From Williamsia serinedens (GTDB lineage Bacteria > Actinomycetota > Actinomycetes > Mycobacteriales > Mycobacteriaceae), in contig NZ_JAMTCG010000006.1 in assembly GCF_024171725.1 (NCBI RefSeq), forward strand, positions 186,001 through 250,000: a stretch of DNA of 64,000 nt, written 5' to 3'. This document shows, piece by piece, positions 9,632 to 18,019 of this stretch (the stretch's first letter is position 1; every line of letters begins with the position of its first letter). Both the position numbers and the translations under genes were made by a program. The notes beneath the pieces are model-generated. The model was not told where the DNA came from, did not search any database, and was given only the letters and a program-made list of their open reading frames with translations.

Positions 9632-9752
9632 GGCGTACAAGAACGTCCCGGTCGACGGGGCCATTCCCGTCGGCGATCGTCGTGTTCACCCGTCGCGAAC
9701 AGCGTCGTCCGGACCAGACTTCATGTCCGCTTGAACGCTTACAGTCGGCTGC

Positions 9753-11660
9753 ATGTCCATGGAGTCGGTCGCCTACAACACGATGTACCGCGGCCTGTCC
9801 GCCAGCCGGAAACCGTCGAAGCTGCCCAAGGGGACGCGACGGTCCACGGTGCGGCGGATCGCGGCCTTCGCGCGGCCGCACCGCCGCAAGATCGCGGTGT
9901 TCCTGGCACTGAGCGTCCTGACCGCCGTCCTCACGGTGGTCACACCGATCCTCGCCGGCCGAGTGGTCAACCAGATCACCGGTCACGGCTCGACGGCCAC
10001 CATCACCTGGCTCGCGCTGGTCATCGCCGGCGTCGCGCTCGCCGAGGCCGGCGTCGGGATCGTCGTACGGTGGCTGTCGGCGTCGATCGGCGAGGGACTC
10101 ATCCTCGACCTGCGGCGCACCGTCTACGACCACGTGCAGAAGATGCCCGTCGCGTTCTTCACCCGCACCCGGACCGGCGCCCTCGTCAGTCGGCTGAACA
10201 ACGACGTCATCGGCGCCCAGCGCGCGTTCTCCGACACCCTCTCCGGCGTCGTGTCGAACATCGTCACGCTGGCGTTGACCCTCACGACGATGCTGCTGAT
10301 CTCCTGGCAGATCACGCTTCTCGCGCTGGTGCTGCTGCCGGTGTTCGTCGTCCCGGCGCGGCTGATGGGCCGTCGGATGGCGGCGCTGTCGCGCCAGGCC
10401 GCCGAGTACAACGCCCAGATGTCGACGCAGATGACCGAACGCTTCTCCGCGCCCGGCGCCACCCTGGTCAAGCTGTACGGCCGGCCCGACGAGGAGTCGC
10501 GACGTTTCTCCGACCGCGCCGCCCAGGTCCGCGACGTCGGCGTCGCGCGCGCGATGTCGCAGTCGTATTTCGTCACGGCGCTGACACTCGTCTCCGCGCT
10601 GGCGCTCGCCCTGGTCTACGGTCTCGGCGGGGTGCTCGCCGTCGACGGTCACCTGAACGCGGGCGCCGTGGTCTCCCTCGCGTTGCTGCTCACCCGGATG
10701 TACGCCCCGCTCACCGCGCTGGCCAACGCGCGCGTCGAGATCATGAGCGCCCTGGTCAGTTTCGAGCGCGTCTTCGAGGTGACCGACCTCGTCCCGCTCA
10801 TCGACGACAAGCCCGATGCGGTCGCGGTCCCCCAGGGCCCGCTGTCGATGCGCTTCGACGGGGTGCGCTTCGCCTACCCGTCGGCGGACAAGGTGTCGCT
10901 GGCATCGCTCGAGGAGGTCGCCGCGCTCGACACACGCGGTGGCGTCGAGGTGTTGCACGACATCTCCTTCGAGGTGCCGGCCGGTGAGATGGTCGCCCTC
11001 GTCGGCAGCTCCGGCGCCGGCAAGTCCACCATCGCGCAGCTCGCGACCCGGCTCTACGACGTCGACGCCGGGGCGGTGCGGGTGAACGACCTCGACGTCC
11101 GCGACGTGACGTCGGCGTCGCTGCACCGCGCAGTCGGTCTGGTGACCCAGGACGGCCACCTCTTCCACGACACGGTCCGCGCCAACCTCATGCTCTCCAA
11201 CCCGACCGCGACGGACGACGAGATCTGGGCGGCCCTTCGACGCGCCCGCCTCGACGAGTTGATCGCGTCGCTGCCCGACGGCCTCGACACCGTCGTCGGC
11301 GAGCGCGGCTACCGCCTGTCCGGCGGCGAGCGTCAACGACTGACCATCGCACGACTGCTCCTCGCGGCGCCGTCGGTCGTGATCCTCGACGAGGCGACGG
11401 CACACCTCGACTCGACGTCGGAAGCCGCTGTGCAGGAGGCGTTGTCCGAAGCTCTTGTCGGACGCACCTCGATCGTCATCGCACACCGCCTGTCGACGGT
11501 CCGCGCCGCCCACCAGATCCTGGTGTTGGAGGCCGGTCGGATCGTGGAGCGTGGGACGCACCTGTCGCTGCTGGCCCGCAACGGCCGCTACGCCGAGCTC
11601 TACCGCACCCAGTTCGCCGACGACCCCGACGCCCCGGCCGTCGCCGCCGCGCAGGTGTGA
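9753..11660 (+). CDS. ABC exporter, fused membrane and ATPase domains
   Basis: 635 residues. An N-terminal six-helix type IV exporter domain spans about 50-330 (VFLALSVLTAVLTVVTPILA, ITLLALVLLPVFVVPARLMG). The nucleotide-binding domain has Walker A GSSGAGKST (about 418), a glutamine loop LVTQDG, the signature LSGGERQR (about 523), Walker B VVILDEATAHLD and switch histidine IAHRLSTV. It is a half-transporter likely to act as a homodimer; no partner gene is nearby. These proteins export lipids, peptides or drugs, and the sequence alone does not say which. Two in-frame ATGs six bases apart are possible starts. The upstream gap also serves the divergent aldo/keto reductase. Confidence 0.94.
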   Translation: MSMESVAYNTMYRGLSASRKPSKLPKGTRRSTVRRIAAFARPHRRKIAVFLALSVLTAVLTVVTPILAGRVVNQITGHGSTATITWLALVIAGVALAEAGVGIVVRWLSASIGEGLILDLRRTVYDHVQKMPVAFFTRTRTGALVSRLNNDVIGAQRAFSDTLSGVVSNIVTLALTLTTMLLISWQITLLALVLLPVFVVPARLMGRRMAALSRQAAEYNAQMSTQMTERFSAPGATLVKLYGRPDEESRRFSDRAAQVRDVGVARAMSQSYFVTALTLVSALALALVYGLGGVLAVDGHLNAGAVVSLALLLTRMYAPLTALANARVEIMSALVSFERVFEVTDLVPLIDDKPDAVAVPQGPLSMRFDGVRFAYPSADKVSLASLEEVAALDTRGGVEVLHDISFEVPAGEMVALVGSSGAGKSTIAQLATRLYDVDAGAVRVNDLDVRDVTSASLHRAVGLVTQDGHLFHDTVRANLMLSNPTATDDEIWAALRRARLDELIASLPDGLDTVVGERGYRLSGGERQRLTIARLLLAAPSVVILDEATAHLDSTSEAAVQEALSEALVGRTSIVIAHRLSTVRAAHQILVLEAGRIVERGTHLSLLARNGRYAELYRTQFADDPDAPAVAAAQV

Positions 11661-11685
11661 CCGGCGGTCAGGCCGGGTAGCCGGT

Positions 11686-11713
11686 CACCTGTCCGCTCCA
11701 CGACAGACAGGTG
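11686..11713 (+). promoter_or_regulatory. 8-bp inverted repeat covering a ribosome binding site
   Basis: CACCTGTC at 11686-11693 and GACAGGTG at 11706-11713 are perfect inverted repeats around a 12-base loop. The right arm contains the AGGTG that serves as the ribosome site for the gene starting at 11718. In RNA the hairpin would hide that site. It could instead be a remnant terminator of the ABC gene that ends at 11660 or an operator. Confidence 0.4.
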
Positions 11714-11717
11714 CCCC

Positions 11718-12440
11718 ATGACCTCCATCGCCCACCGGCCGATCGACGAACTCGGCGGGCCGACGAGTGTCCTCGTCCGCCAGCGCACGGACCACGTCGA
11801 GCTCGACCACCTGATCCGTGCCGCGCACGAGAGTCACGGCGTGGAGCGGCAGAAGACCGTGAACCGGCTGTGCCGGTTGGTGTTCCCGCACGCGTTCGCC
11901 GGGGAATCGGTGCTCTGGCCGGTCATCCGTCGCGTCGTGCCCGACGGCGAGGCGCAGACCCTCGAGATCGAGCGGGAGCACCAGCAGATCAACGAACTGT
12001 TCACCGAGCTCGAGCGCACCGAACCCGACTCGATCGCCTACGACGACCTGTTCGCGCAGATCACCGACCTGCTGCGCCAGGACGTCCGCGACGAGGAGGA
12101 CTCGCTGTTCCCCGAGTTGCGCGACGCCCTCGACGACCGTGACCTGCGTCGGCTCGGATGGGTGTGGCTCGCGGTCCGACGGACGGCGCCGACACGTCCG
12201 CACCCCGTCGTCGCGCGCCGCCCACCGGGCAACGCGCTGGCCGCGCTCCCCCTGACGGTCATCGACCGGTCGCGCGACGGCCTCGACCAGCTCGCCCTGC
12301 GGGCACCGTCGCGTCTGGCGGCGCGGGCGAGCGCCGGTCTGGCGTCACTCGCCGGCGGTATCGAACGCATCGGCGTCCTGCGCGTCGGCGAACGCCCCGA
12401 CACCCACATCACCGACACCCATTCCGCCGACGCGGACTGA
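11718..12440 (+). CDS. hemerythrin-like (HHE domain) protein
   Basis: 240 residues. The first 150 residues form an HHE-type four-helix bundle: ELDHLIRAAHESH, FPHAFAGESVLWPVIRR, EREHQQINELFTEL and VRDEEDSLFPEL supply most of the expected His/Glu/Asp iron ligands. The last motif has Asp-Glu-Glu where many relatives have a histidine, so the iron centre may be incomplete. The C-terminal 90 residues are Arg/Ala-rich and unlike a known domain. Such proteins bind oxygen or NO, or sense iron or redox state. The gene follows the ABC exporter by 57 bp behind a hairpin that overlaps its ribosome site. Confidence 0.85.
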   Translation: MTSIAHRPIDELGGPTSVLVRQRTDHVELDHLIRAAHESHGVERQKTVNRLCRLVFPHAFAGESVLWPVIRRVVPDGEAQTLEIEREHQQINELFTELERTEPDSIAYDDLFAQITDLLRQDVRDEEDSLFPELRDALDDRDLRRLGWVWLAVRRTAPTRPHPVVARRPPGNALAALPLTVIDRSRDGLDQLALRAPSRLAARASAGLASLAGGIERIGVLRVGERPDTHITDTHSADAD

Positions 12441-12458
12441 CCCACCCACCCGTCCACC

Positions 12459-12684
12459 CGCTCGGCCCGACCGACCCGCTCGGCCCCACCGACCCGCTCA
12501 GCCCCGTTCGTTGGGCAGCAGGAACCGCATGTTGGGCAGCAGGAACCGTTTGATGGGCAGGTGGGACGTGCTCCCGGGTCCAGCCGCCCAACCGATCGCT
12601 CCGGGTGCCCAACGAACGGTTCCGGGTGCCCAACGAACGGCTCCGGGTGCCCGACGAACGGTTCCGGGTGCCCGACGGGCGGGC
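12459..12684. repeat. mirror-symmetric array of 21-bp repeats between convergent genes
   Basis: Right half: four tandem 21-bp units start at 12601, 12622, 12643 and 12664, each opening CCGGGTGCCC and most continuing AACGAACGG; a degenerate unit precedes them at about 12580. Left half: three units in inverted orientation start at 12505, 12526 and 12547, the first two holding TTGGGCAGCAGGAACCG. The complement of a left unit (CGGTTCCTGCTGCCCAAC) differs from a right unit (CGGTTCCGGGTGCCCAAC) at two positions. A separate 18-bp tandem repeat (CGCTCGGCCC, then a variable base and ACCGACC) lies at 12459-12505. The array sits between the ends of two convergent genes and could fold into long hairpins. 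Unlike CRISPR there are no unique spacers. Confidence 0.85.
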
Positions 12685-12705
12685 CGTGGACGGTGCCGGG
12701 TCGCG

Positions 12706-14400
12706 TCAGCGGGGGTTGACCAGCAGCAGTTCGACGTTGTGGTCGGCGGCTCCGCCGAGGCGTTTGGCCTCGTATCCGATGTCGTTGTAGGAGAACTCGC
12801 GGTACATCGACGCCAGGCCGGTGATCGAGTGGTCGGCGTAGTCGACCGAGTACGGCGCTGCCGACTCGATCAGCGTGCAGAACAGCGACAGCGTGCCGTC
12901 CTTGTTGTCGCACACCTCGAGGATCCGCGCGTTCTGCGGGAAGTCGATGTGCGACGCGGTGTTGATCTCCCAGAAGCTCTGCGCCGGAGTGGGTCCCACG
13001 TGCGGGGTGATCCTGTTCTCGTGGGTGTGCCCGTTCACCCACGCGACGACGTTCGGGAACCGGTGGAAGAAGTCGACGAGCTGCTTCCCGGTCCGTCGCG
13101 GCTCCAGGGGCCGTTCGGGGTCGGGGATCGGCAGTTCCATGGTGTCGCTGGTGTGGTGACTGAACGCGACGAACAGCGTGTCCCGATTCGTGGTGATCAG
13201 CCGCTGCATCCAGTCGAGCTGACCCTGCCCGATCGACCCATCGGTGAACCCGGCGTGGTTCGTCGTGTCCATCGACAGCCCGACCACGCCGGGCGCGATC
13301 TCGAACGAGTAGTACGTGACCCCCGATTGCGGTGCATCTGCGGCGAATCCGTGTCCGACGGGACCGGGTCCGGTGTAGCGCGGTCGGAAGTGCTCGGCCA
13401 TGTACTGCCGCGGCGTGAACGGCGCGCGGCGGGCGTCGGGGGTGACCTTGCGGATCGGCCCGGACGCGACCTGCGCGGCGAACACCTTCCCGGCCTCGCG
13501 CGGGTCGACGCCGAACACGCGTGCCATGGCGTCGATCTGACGTCGGTCCTGGGGGAGGTCGAGCTTGATGTCGCCGGTGTACAGCGCGTCGATGAACCCG
13601 ATGCCGCTGGGGAGCGTGCCCTCGACACTGTCGTCGTGGTTGCCGAACACGCTGTACCACCGGGTGTTCAGGCCGGGACTCTCGATCGACCGGATGCTCG
13701 ACGAGAGCAGCCCGGGCACCTGCGGGAAACCCTTCTGCTTGTAGATGTCGTCCACCGCGGTCTCCGGCTGCCAGTACAGGGTCGAGCCCCAGACCTGGAC
13801 GCCCTCGTACCGGTTCGGGTCACCGGTCGACGGCTGGAACGTCCCACCCGAGAACACGGTGAGGAACCAGTCGAGCTCGGCGAACTCGTGGTTGTCGGTG
13901 TTGTCGCCGGTGGACACGACCGCGTCGAACCGACGCCCGGTGAACGGCGACGACCCCAGGGCGTTGATGCGCTCGACGAGGGTGATCGCGCCATGCGGGC
14001 CGAGCTTCTCGTGGGGCCGGAACGCCGAGCCGTTCTGCAGGTGGATGAACTCGGCGCGGACCGGGCTCTCGGCGTCGACGATGTGGATGTCGGTGGTCTG
14101 CACGACGGAGGCGAGGCCGACACGGCGGTCGTCGCGACCGGCCTTCGGCGCCGCGAGCTCGGACCGCACGATCAACGGCCATCCCGCCCCGGCGACGAGC
14201 TTCCGGTACTGCTTGGGCCCGGTCGCGGCCGGGACGCCGACGACGTCGAGCGTGGTCCCCGCGATCGACGCCGCCCGCGACACCGCCGGCTCGGCCCAGG
14301 CGAACGGCGACAGCTTCGTGCCCAGGTACGCCGCGGCGGCGCCGATCCCGGTCGCCTTCACGAATGTGCGGCGGTCGAACGTCCTGCGCCTGCGGTCCAT
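12706..14400 (-). CDS. Tat-exported metallophosphoesterase
   Basis: 564 residues from the ATG beginning MDRRRRTFDRRTFVKATG. A twin-arginine motif (DRRTFVK) plus a short hydrophobic run predicts export by Tat. The calcineurin-like fold is shown by TDIHIVDAESP, VVSTGDNTDNHEFAELDW (metal-binding GDxxD variant), YSVFGNHDDS (GNHD), LFVAFSHHTSD and AWVNGHTHENRI (GHxH). It fits the actinobacterial TIGR03767-type metallophosphoesterase family. The location suggests phosphate or phospholipid hydrolysis outside the membrane; the substrate is unknown. It lies 80 bp behind the TetR gene on the same strand but may have its own promoter. Confidence 0.9.
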   Translation of the reverse strand: MDRRRRTFDRRTFVKATGIGAAAAYLGTKLSPFAWAEPAVSRAASIAGTTLDVVGVPAATGPKQYRKLVAGAGWPLIVRSELAAPKAGRDDRRVGLASVVQTTDIHIVDAESPVRAEFIHLQNGSAFRPHEKLGPHGAITLVERINALGSSPFTGRRFDAVVSTGDNTDNHEFAELDWFLTVFSGGTFQPSTGDPNRYEGVQVWGSTLYWQPETAVDDIYKQKGFPQVPGLLSSSIRSIESPGLNTRWYSVFGNHDDSVEGTLPSGIGFIDALYTGDIKLDLPQDRRQIDAMARVFGVDPREAGKVFAAQVASGPIRKVTPDARRAPFTPRQYMAEHFRPRYTGPGPVGHGFAADAPQSGVTYYSFEIAPGVVGLSMDTTNHAGFTDGSIGQGQLDWMQRLITTNRDTLFVAFSHHTSDTMELPIPDPERPLEPRRTGKQLVDFFHRFPNVVAWVNGHTHENRITPHVGPTPAQSFWEINTASHIDFPQNARILEVCDNKDGTLSLFCTLIESAAPYSVDYADHSITGLASMYREFSYNDIGYEAKRLGGAADHNVELLLVNPR

Positions 14401-14480
14401 GGGTGTCCCTCTCGTCTGACGGACACAGCCCCGGTGTGCCCAGGGGGATACTGCCCTACCTCCGGGCCGATCGTCGGCGA

Positions 14481-15050
14481 TCAGCGCACGCGGAGTCCGT
14501 CGAGCAGGACACCGACCATGCGACGGGCGTCGTAGCGGCTGTCCGTGCCGGCGCCGATGCACAGGCTGCCGACCCCGCGCATGACCTCGATGGCGCCGAC
14601 GTCGCCGCGGACGTCACCGGTCGCGACCGCCGCCTGCAGGATCTGGTCGCAGACCGGCACGAGACGGTCCAGGAACCAGGAGTGCAGGCCCTCGAACGCG
14701 GCGTCGTCGGACCGCATCGCCTCGGCGAGTCCGTGTTTGGTGACGAGGAAGTCGACGAACTGGTCGATCCATCGGACGAGTGCCGTGTGCGGCGACGGGC
14801 TGTCGCCCAGCAGCCGCGGACCGGCCTCCACGAGCGCCTCCACCTGATGCCGGTAGACGGCGACGATCAGGTCGGTCCGGGTCGGGAAGTGCCGGTAGAT
14901 GGTTCCGACACCCACGCCCGCCCGGGCCGCGACGTCCCGGACCGGCACGCCGACACCGGACTCGACGAACGCAGCCGCGGCGGCGTCGACGAGAGCGTCG
15001 GCGTTGCGACGCGCATCGGCTCGCTTGCGCGGTGGCGGTTCGCCGGTCAT
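14481..15050 (-). CDS. TetR-family repressor
   Basis: 189 residues from the ATG beginning MTGEPPPRKRADARRN, preceded by GAGAGGACAGGG; a longer frame upstream runs through the operator region and is unlikely. The helix-turn-helix is clear at about 30-70 (VPVRDVAARAGVGVGTIYRHFPTRTDL). The ligand-binding C-terminal part is all helical. It is divergent from the aldo/keto reductase at 15190, and two GGAAC-type palindromes in the gap are the likely operators, so it probably represses itself and the AKR/F420-oxidoreductase pair. Confidence 0.93.
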   Translation of the reverse strand: MTGEPPPRKRADARRNADALVDAAAAAFVESGVGVPVRDVAARAGVGVGTIYRHFPTRTDLIVAVYRHQVEALVEAGPRLLGDSPSPHTALVRWIDQFVDFLVTKHGLAEAMRSDDAAFEGLHSWFLDRLVPVCDQILQAAVATGDVRGDVGAIEVMRGVGSLCIGAGTDSRYDARRMVGVLLDGLRVR

Positions 15051-15077
15051 CCCTGTCCTCTCAGTGAGTCTTGTCAA

Positions 15078-15127
15078 ACGGAACACTGTTCCGTATCGTC
15101 GGTCCCGTGAGCGGAACACCGTTCCGC
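15078..15127. promoter_or_regulatory. two TetR-type palindromic operators
   Basis: Site 1 at 15078-15094 is a perfect 17-bp palindrome, ACGGAACA-C-TGTTCCGT. Site 2 at 15111-15127 is GCGGAAC-ACC-GTTCCGC with perfect 7-bp arms. Their centres are 33 bp apart. They lie in the divergent gap between the TetR gene (start 15050) and the aldo/keto reductase (start 15190). The shared GGAAC-N3-GTTCC core also occurs in front of a different TetR at 50.9 kb. Confidence 0.8.
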
Positions 15128-15189
15128 TTCACGGCCAGGATGCCAGACCCACCGTCTGGAATCCACCACGTCAGGGAGAAGAGACCACC

Positions 15190-16209
15190 ATGCAGTACCG
15201 CACCCTCGGCCGCACCGGCGTCACCGTCAGCACCCTCGCCCTCGGGGCGATGAACTTCGGCGCCATCGGTCGCACCACACAGGACGACGCGACCGCCATC
15301 GTCGACGCGGCACTCGAGGCCGGCATCAACGTCATCGACACCGCCGACATGTACAGCCAGGGCGAGTCCGAGGAGATGGTCGGGCGGGCGATCGCCGGAC
15401 GACGCGACGACATCGTGCTCGCCACGAAGGTGTTCAACCCGATGGGCGACGAGCGCAACCACCGGGGCAGCTCGCGCCGCTGGATCACCACCGAGCTCGA
15501 GAACAGCCTCCGCCGGCTCGGAGTCGACCACGTCGACCTGTACCAGATCCACCGCGCCGACCCGACGACCAGCGACGAGGAGACGCTGTCGGTGCTCACC
15601 GACCTCCGACAGGCCGGCAAGATCCGGTACTTCGGTTCGTCCACCTATCCCGCCCACCGGATCGTGCAGGCGCAGTGGGCGGCCCGCGAGAACCACCTCG
15701 GACGCTTCGTCACCGAGCAACCGCCGTACTCGATCCTGCAGCGTGGCATCGAGTCCCACGTGCTGCCGGTCACCCAGGAGTACGACATGGGGGTGCTCGC
15801 GTGGAGCCCGTTGGCCGGCGGCTTCCTGTCGGGGGCTATCCGCGCCGGTCAGGAGATCACCACCCGCCGATCGACCCTTCTCCCCGACCGCTTCGCCGGC
15901 GACTCCCCCACCACCGTCGCGAAGGTCGACGCCGTCGAGAAGCTGGTCGCCCTCGCCGACGACTCCGGTCTCACCCTGATCCAGCTGGCCCTGGGCTTCG
16001 TCACCGCGCACCCCGGCATCACCAGCGCGATCATCGGACCGCGGACGATCGACCACCTGCGAACCCAGCTCGCGGCAGCCGACACCGTGCTGTCCGCGGA
16101 CGTGCTCGACGCGATCGACGAGATCGTCGCCCCCGGTGTCGATCTCGCGCCCGACGAGAAGTTCGACACCCCGCCGTCGCTGCTCGACGCCTCGCTGCGG
16201 AGGCGCTGA
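15190..16209 (+). CDS. aldo/keto reductase
   Basis: 339 residues, start ATG in MQYRTLGRTGVTVSTLALG, a typical opening for this family. NVIDTADMYSQG has the catalytic Asp and Tyr, VLATKVF the Lys, and DHVDLYQIHRADPTT the His. SAIIGPRTIDHLRTQL near the C-terminus is the NADPH phosphate-binding loop. It belongs to the YajO/Tas-like branch acting on aldehydes or ketones; substrate unknown. It is followed one base later by an F420-type oxidoreductase gene, so the two are cotranscribed, and it faces a TetR gene across two operators. A xenobiotic or aldehyde-inducible reductase unit is a reasonable inference. Confidence 0.94.
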   Translation: MQYRTLGRTGVTVSTLALGAMNFGAIGRTTQDDATAIVDAALEAGINVIDTADMYSQGESEEMVGRAIAGRRDDIVLATKVFNPMGDERNHRGSSRRWITTELENSLRRLGVDHVDLYQIHRADPTTSDEETLSVLTDLRQAGKIRYFGSSTYPAHRIVQAQWAARENHLGRFVTEQPPYSILQRGIESHVLPVTQEYDMGVLAWSPLAGGFLSGAIRAGQEITTRRSTLLPDRFAGDSPTTVAKVDAVEKLVALADDSGLTLIQLALGFVTAHPGITSAIIGPRTIDHLRTQLAAADTVLSADVLDAIDEIVAPGVDLAPDEKFDTPPSLLDASLRRR

Positions 16210-16210
16210 C

Positions 16211-17071
16211 ATGGTCTCGTTCGGCTTCATGACGCCGCCGCAGAACGCGGGGTACGCGGAGATCGCACGGGTGTGGACCGAGGCCGACGCGATCCCGGAG
16301 ATCGAGCACGCCTGGCTGTTCGACCACCTGATGCCGATCGGCGGCGACCTCGACGGTCCGATCTTCGAGGGATGGACGTTGCTCGCGGCGCTCGCCGCGC
16401 AGACACGTCGTCTCCGACTCGGACTGTTGGTCACCAGCAACCGGATCCGCCCGCCGGCCCTGCTGGCGAAGATCGCCACGACCGTCGACGTCGTCTCCGA
16501 CGGGCGGCTGGACTTCGGCATCGGTGTGGGCTCGCGCCCCGGCGTCCCGTGGGCGCGCCGCGAGTACGACGCGTTCGGCCTCCCCTACGTCGAGACGCCG
16601 GAAGCCATCACCGCACTGCGGGAGGGTCTCCCGACGATTCGTCGCATCTGGACCGAGGACACACCGTTCGACGTCGCCGGGGAGGTGGTCCGCGTGACCG
16701 GGGCGTTCCAGAACCCGAAACCCGTGCAGGCACAGGGCCCGCCGATCATGGTGGGCGGGCGGTCGTCGGCGGTGCTACGGATCGCCGCGGAGCACGCCGA
16801 ACTGTGGAACATCCCGGGCGGGGACCTCGACGACGCGATCTCCCGCAGCCGGCTGCTGGACCGGTACTGCATCGAGGCCGACCGCGATCCCGCCGCTGTG
16901 ACGCGGTCCATCCACCTCGGTGTGTCGCTCGATCACCCGGACGACACCCGGACCGCGATCGACGCGGCGATCCACGCAGGGTTCACCCACGTCGTGCTGG
17001 GGCTCGGTGCTCCGTACCGCGAGGGTGTCGCCGAGTGGCTCGCGCAGGAGCTGATCAGACCCTTCCGGTGA
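16211..17071 (+). CDS. LLM-class F420-dependent (or flavin) oxidoreductase
   Basis: 286 residues, ATG one base after the preceding stop codon. The luciferase-like TIM-barrel fold is indicated by HAWLFDHLMPIGGD, RLRLGLLVTSNRIRPPALLAKIA, VVSDGRLDFGIGVGSRP and IMVGGRSSAVLRIAAEHAELWN. Enzymes of this class use F420H2 or reduced flavin to reduce or oxidise diverse organic compounds. With fgd encoded 15 kb away, F420H2 would be available. Close coupling to the aldo/keto reductase suggests they act on the same compound or stress. The cofactor choice cannot be settled from sequence alone. Confidence 0.9.
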   Translation: MVSFGFMTPPQNAGYAEIARVWTEADAIPEIEHAWLFDHLMPIGGDLDGPIFEGWTLLAALAAQTRRLRLGLLVTSNRIRPPALLAKIATTVDVVSDGRLDFGIGVGSRPGVPWARREYDAFGLPYVETPEAITALREGLPTIRRIWTEDTPFDVAGEVVRVTGAFQNPKPVQAQGPPIMVGGRSSAVLRIAAEHAELWNIPGGDLDDAISRSRLLDRYCIEADRDPAAVTRSIHLGVSLDHPDDTRTAIDAAIHAGFTHVVLGLGAPYREGVAEWLAQELIRPFR

Positions 17072-17198
17072 CTGACGCGGTGTCCGTTCATCGATCGAAT
17101 GCGCGCGGATCGACGGGACCACACCGCCGTGGGCGCCTACCGTGCGTGCACCCGGATCGGGACACCCGATCGGCGCATCCCACTCACGAAGGACACCG

Positions 17199-17477
17199 AT
17201 GTCTCCTCGTCTCCGCACCCTCACGTTCGCCGTCGCCGGCGCCGCTGCCGCCCTGGTCGCCGTGGCGCCTGCCGGCGCCGCGCCGTCGACCTTCCCGACG
17301 AACCCCAACGCGTGCGTCGGGGCGAGTTCCACCACGGCCAACGCCCAGCTCCAGGACGCCAGCCCGTCGAAGTTTCGCAGCGACCAGGCCCGGGCCGACG
17401 ACGGTCAGCCCGGTCGCGCGGACAGCGTGGCCGTCATCCCCCAGTGCAAGGCAGCGGGGCTCGACCGCGGGAACTGA
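17199..17477 (+). CDS. small secreted protein of unknown function
   Basis: 92 residues from the ATG in MSPRLRTLTFAVAG, with GAAGGA as ribosome site. A Sec signal peptide ends near APAGAAPS (cleavage about residue 28), leaving roughly 64 mature residues. The mature part has only two cysteines (C39 and C83), which could form one disulphide, and is rich in Asp, Ala and Ser. I recognise no domain. A perfect hairpin-like repeat, GATCGGG-ACA-CCCGATC, lies 28-44 bp upstream of the start (17155-17171) and could be an operator. Convergent with the next gene. Confidence 0.75.
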   Translation: MSPRLRTLTFAVAGAAAALVAVAPAGAAPSTFPTNPNACVGASSTTANAQLQDASPSKFRSDQARADDGQPGRADSVAVIPQCKAAGLDRGN

Positions 17478-17501
17478 GCCGTGTCGGGGCGGCGGCCGTG
17501 A

Positions 17502-17846
17502 TCAGCGGTCGTCGTCCCCGCGGGCCTCGGACACCAGCGTCGCGGCCTGGACCAGGCTGAGGCCCTTGTCCGCGCGGCGCAGGGTCCGGATCTGCGCGAC
17601 CTCGCCGTGGATGGGTTCGATCACGGCGCGCACCTCGTCGATCGTCCAGTCGCGCGGCTTCGGGGTCGGCTTGAGGCGGACCACCACCACACCCAGATTC
17701 GCGACGATGACCACCGCACCGATGACAACCCATCCCCAGCGGCGGTCGTCCCACCAGCCGCCCATGAGGTAGCCGACACACCCGATCAGCACCACGGAGC
17801 CGATCAGGGTGAGGCTGTTCGCGAGGGTCTTCATCCCCTTCTCCAT
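17502..17846 (-). CDS. small membrane protein of unknown function
   Basis: 114 residues from the ATG in MEKGMKTLANSLTLIG. Two hydrophobic segments (about 8-27 and 36-54, GWVVIGAVVIVANLGVVVV) are followed by a soluble, charged C-terminal tail (IDEVRAVIEPIHGEVAQIRT) that looks helical and may be cytoplasmic. I recognise no family. It is convergent with the small secreted protein and divergent from the secreted protein at 18020, so it is probably a single-gene transcript. Confidence 0.75.
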   Translation of the reverse strand: MEKGMKTLANSLTLIGSVVLIGCVGYLMGGWWDDRRWGWVVIGAVVIVANLGVVVVRLKPTPKPRDWTIDEVRAVIEPIHGEVAQIRTLRRADKGLSLVQAATLVSEARGDDDR

Positions 17847-18019
17847 GGGCGCCACCCTAGCGACACCGTCCACGGCAACCCCCTCATGCCCGATCACGCC
17901 GAAAAGCGGATCTTTCCGACAATGCCTCACGCCGAGTCATTTAGTGCCCCTAACATACGGACACCCTCCTTGCGGTGGCCGACCCGGCGCCGCGGTCCGT
18001 CGAGAAAGGTCCCCACTCC

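Noticed and set aside
8678-9664. Upstream ATG at 9664 as the start of the aldo/keto reductase
   Set aside because: It adds eleven atypical residues and its purine stretch is too close to the codon; family homology begins after the ATG at 9631.
12505-12684. CRISPR array or repeat protein at the 21-bp repeats
   Set aside because: Units are contiguous with no unique spacers, no cas genes are present, and translated frames give only short heptapeptide repeats without start signals or homology.
15051-15119. Longer N-terminus for the TetR at 14481-15050
   Set aside because: The extension would be coded by the operator palindromes and lacks a ribosome site; the ATG at 15050 has one.
17960-17996. 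Possible iron-regulator (DtxR/IdeR) box around TTAGTGCCCCTAA upstream of the EXORDIUM-like gene
   Set aside because: The half-sites are five bases apart, which does not fit the 19-bp IdeR consensus spacing.
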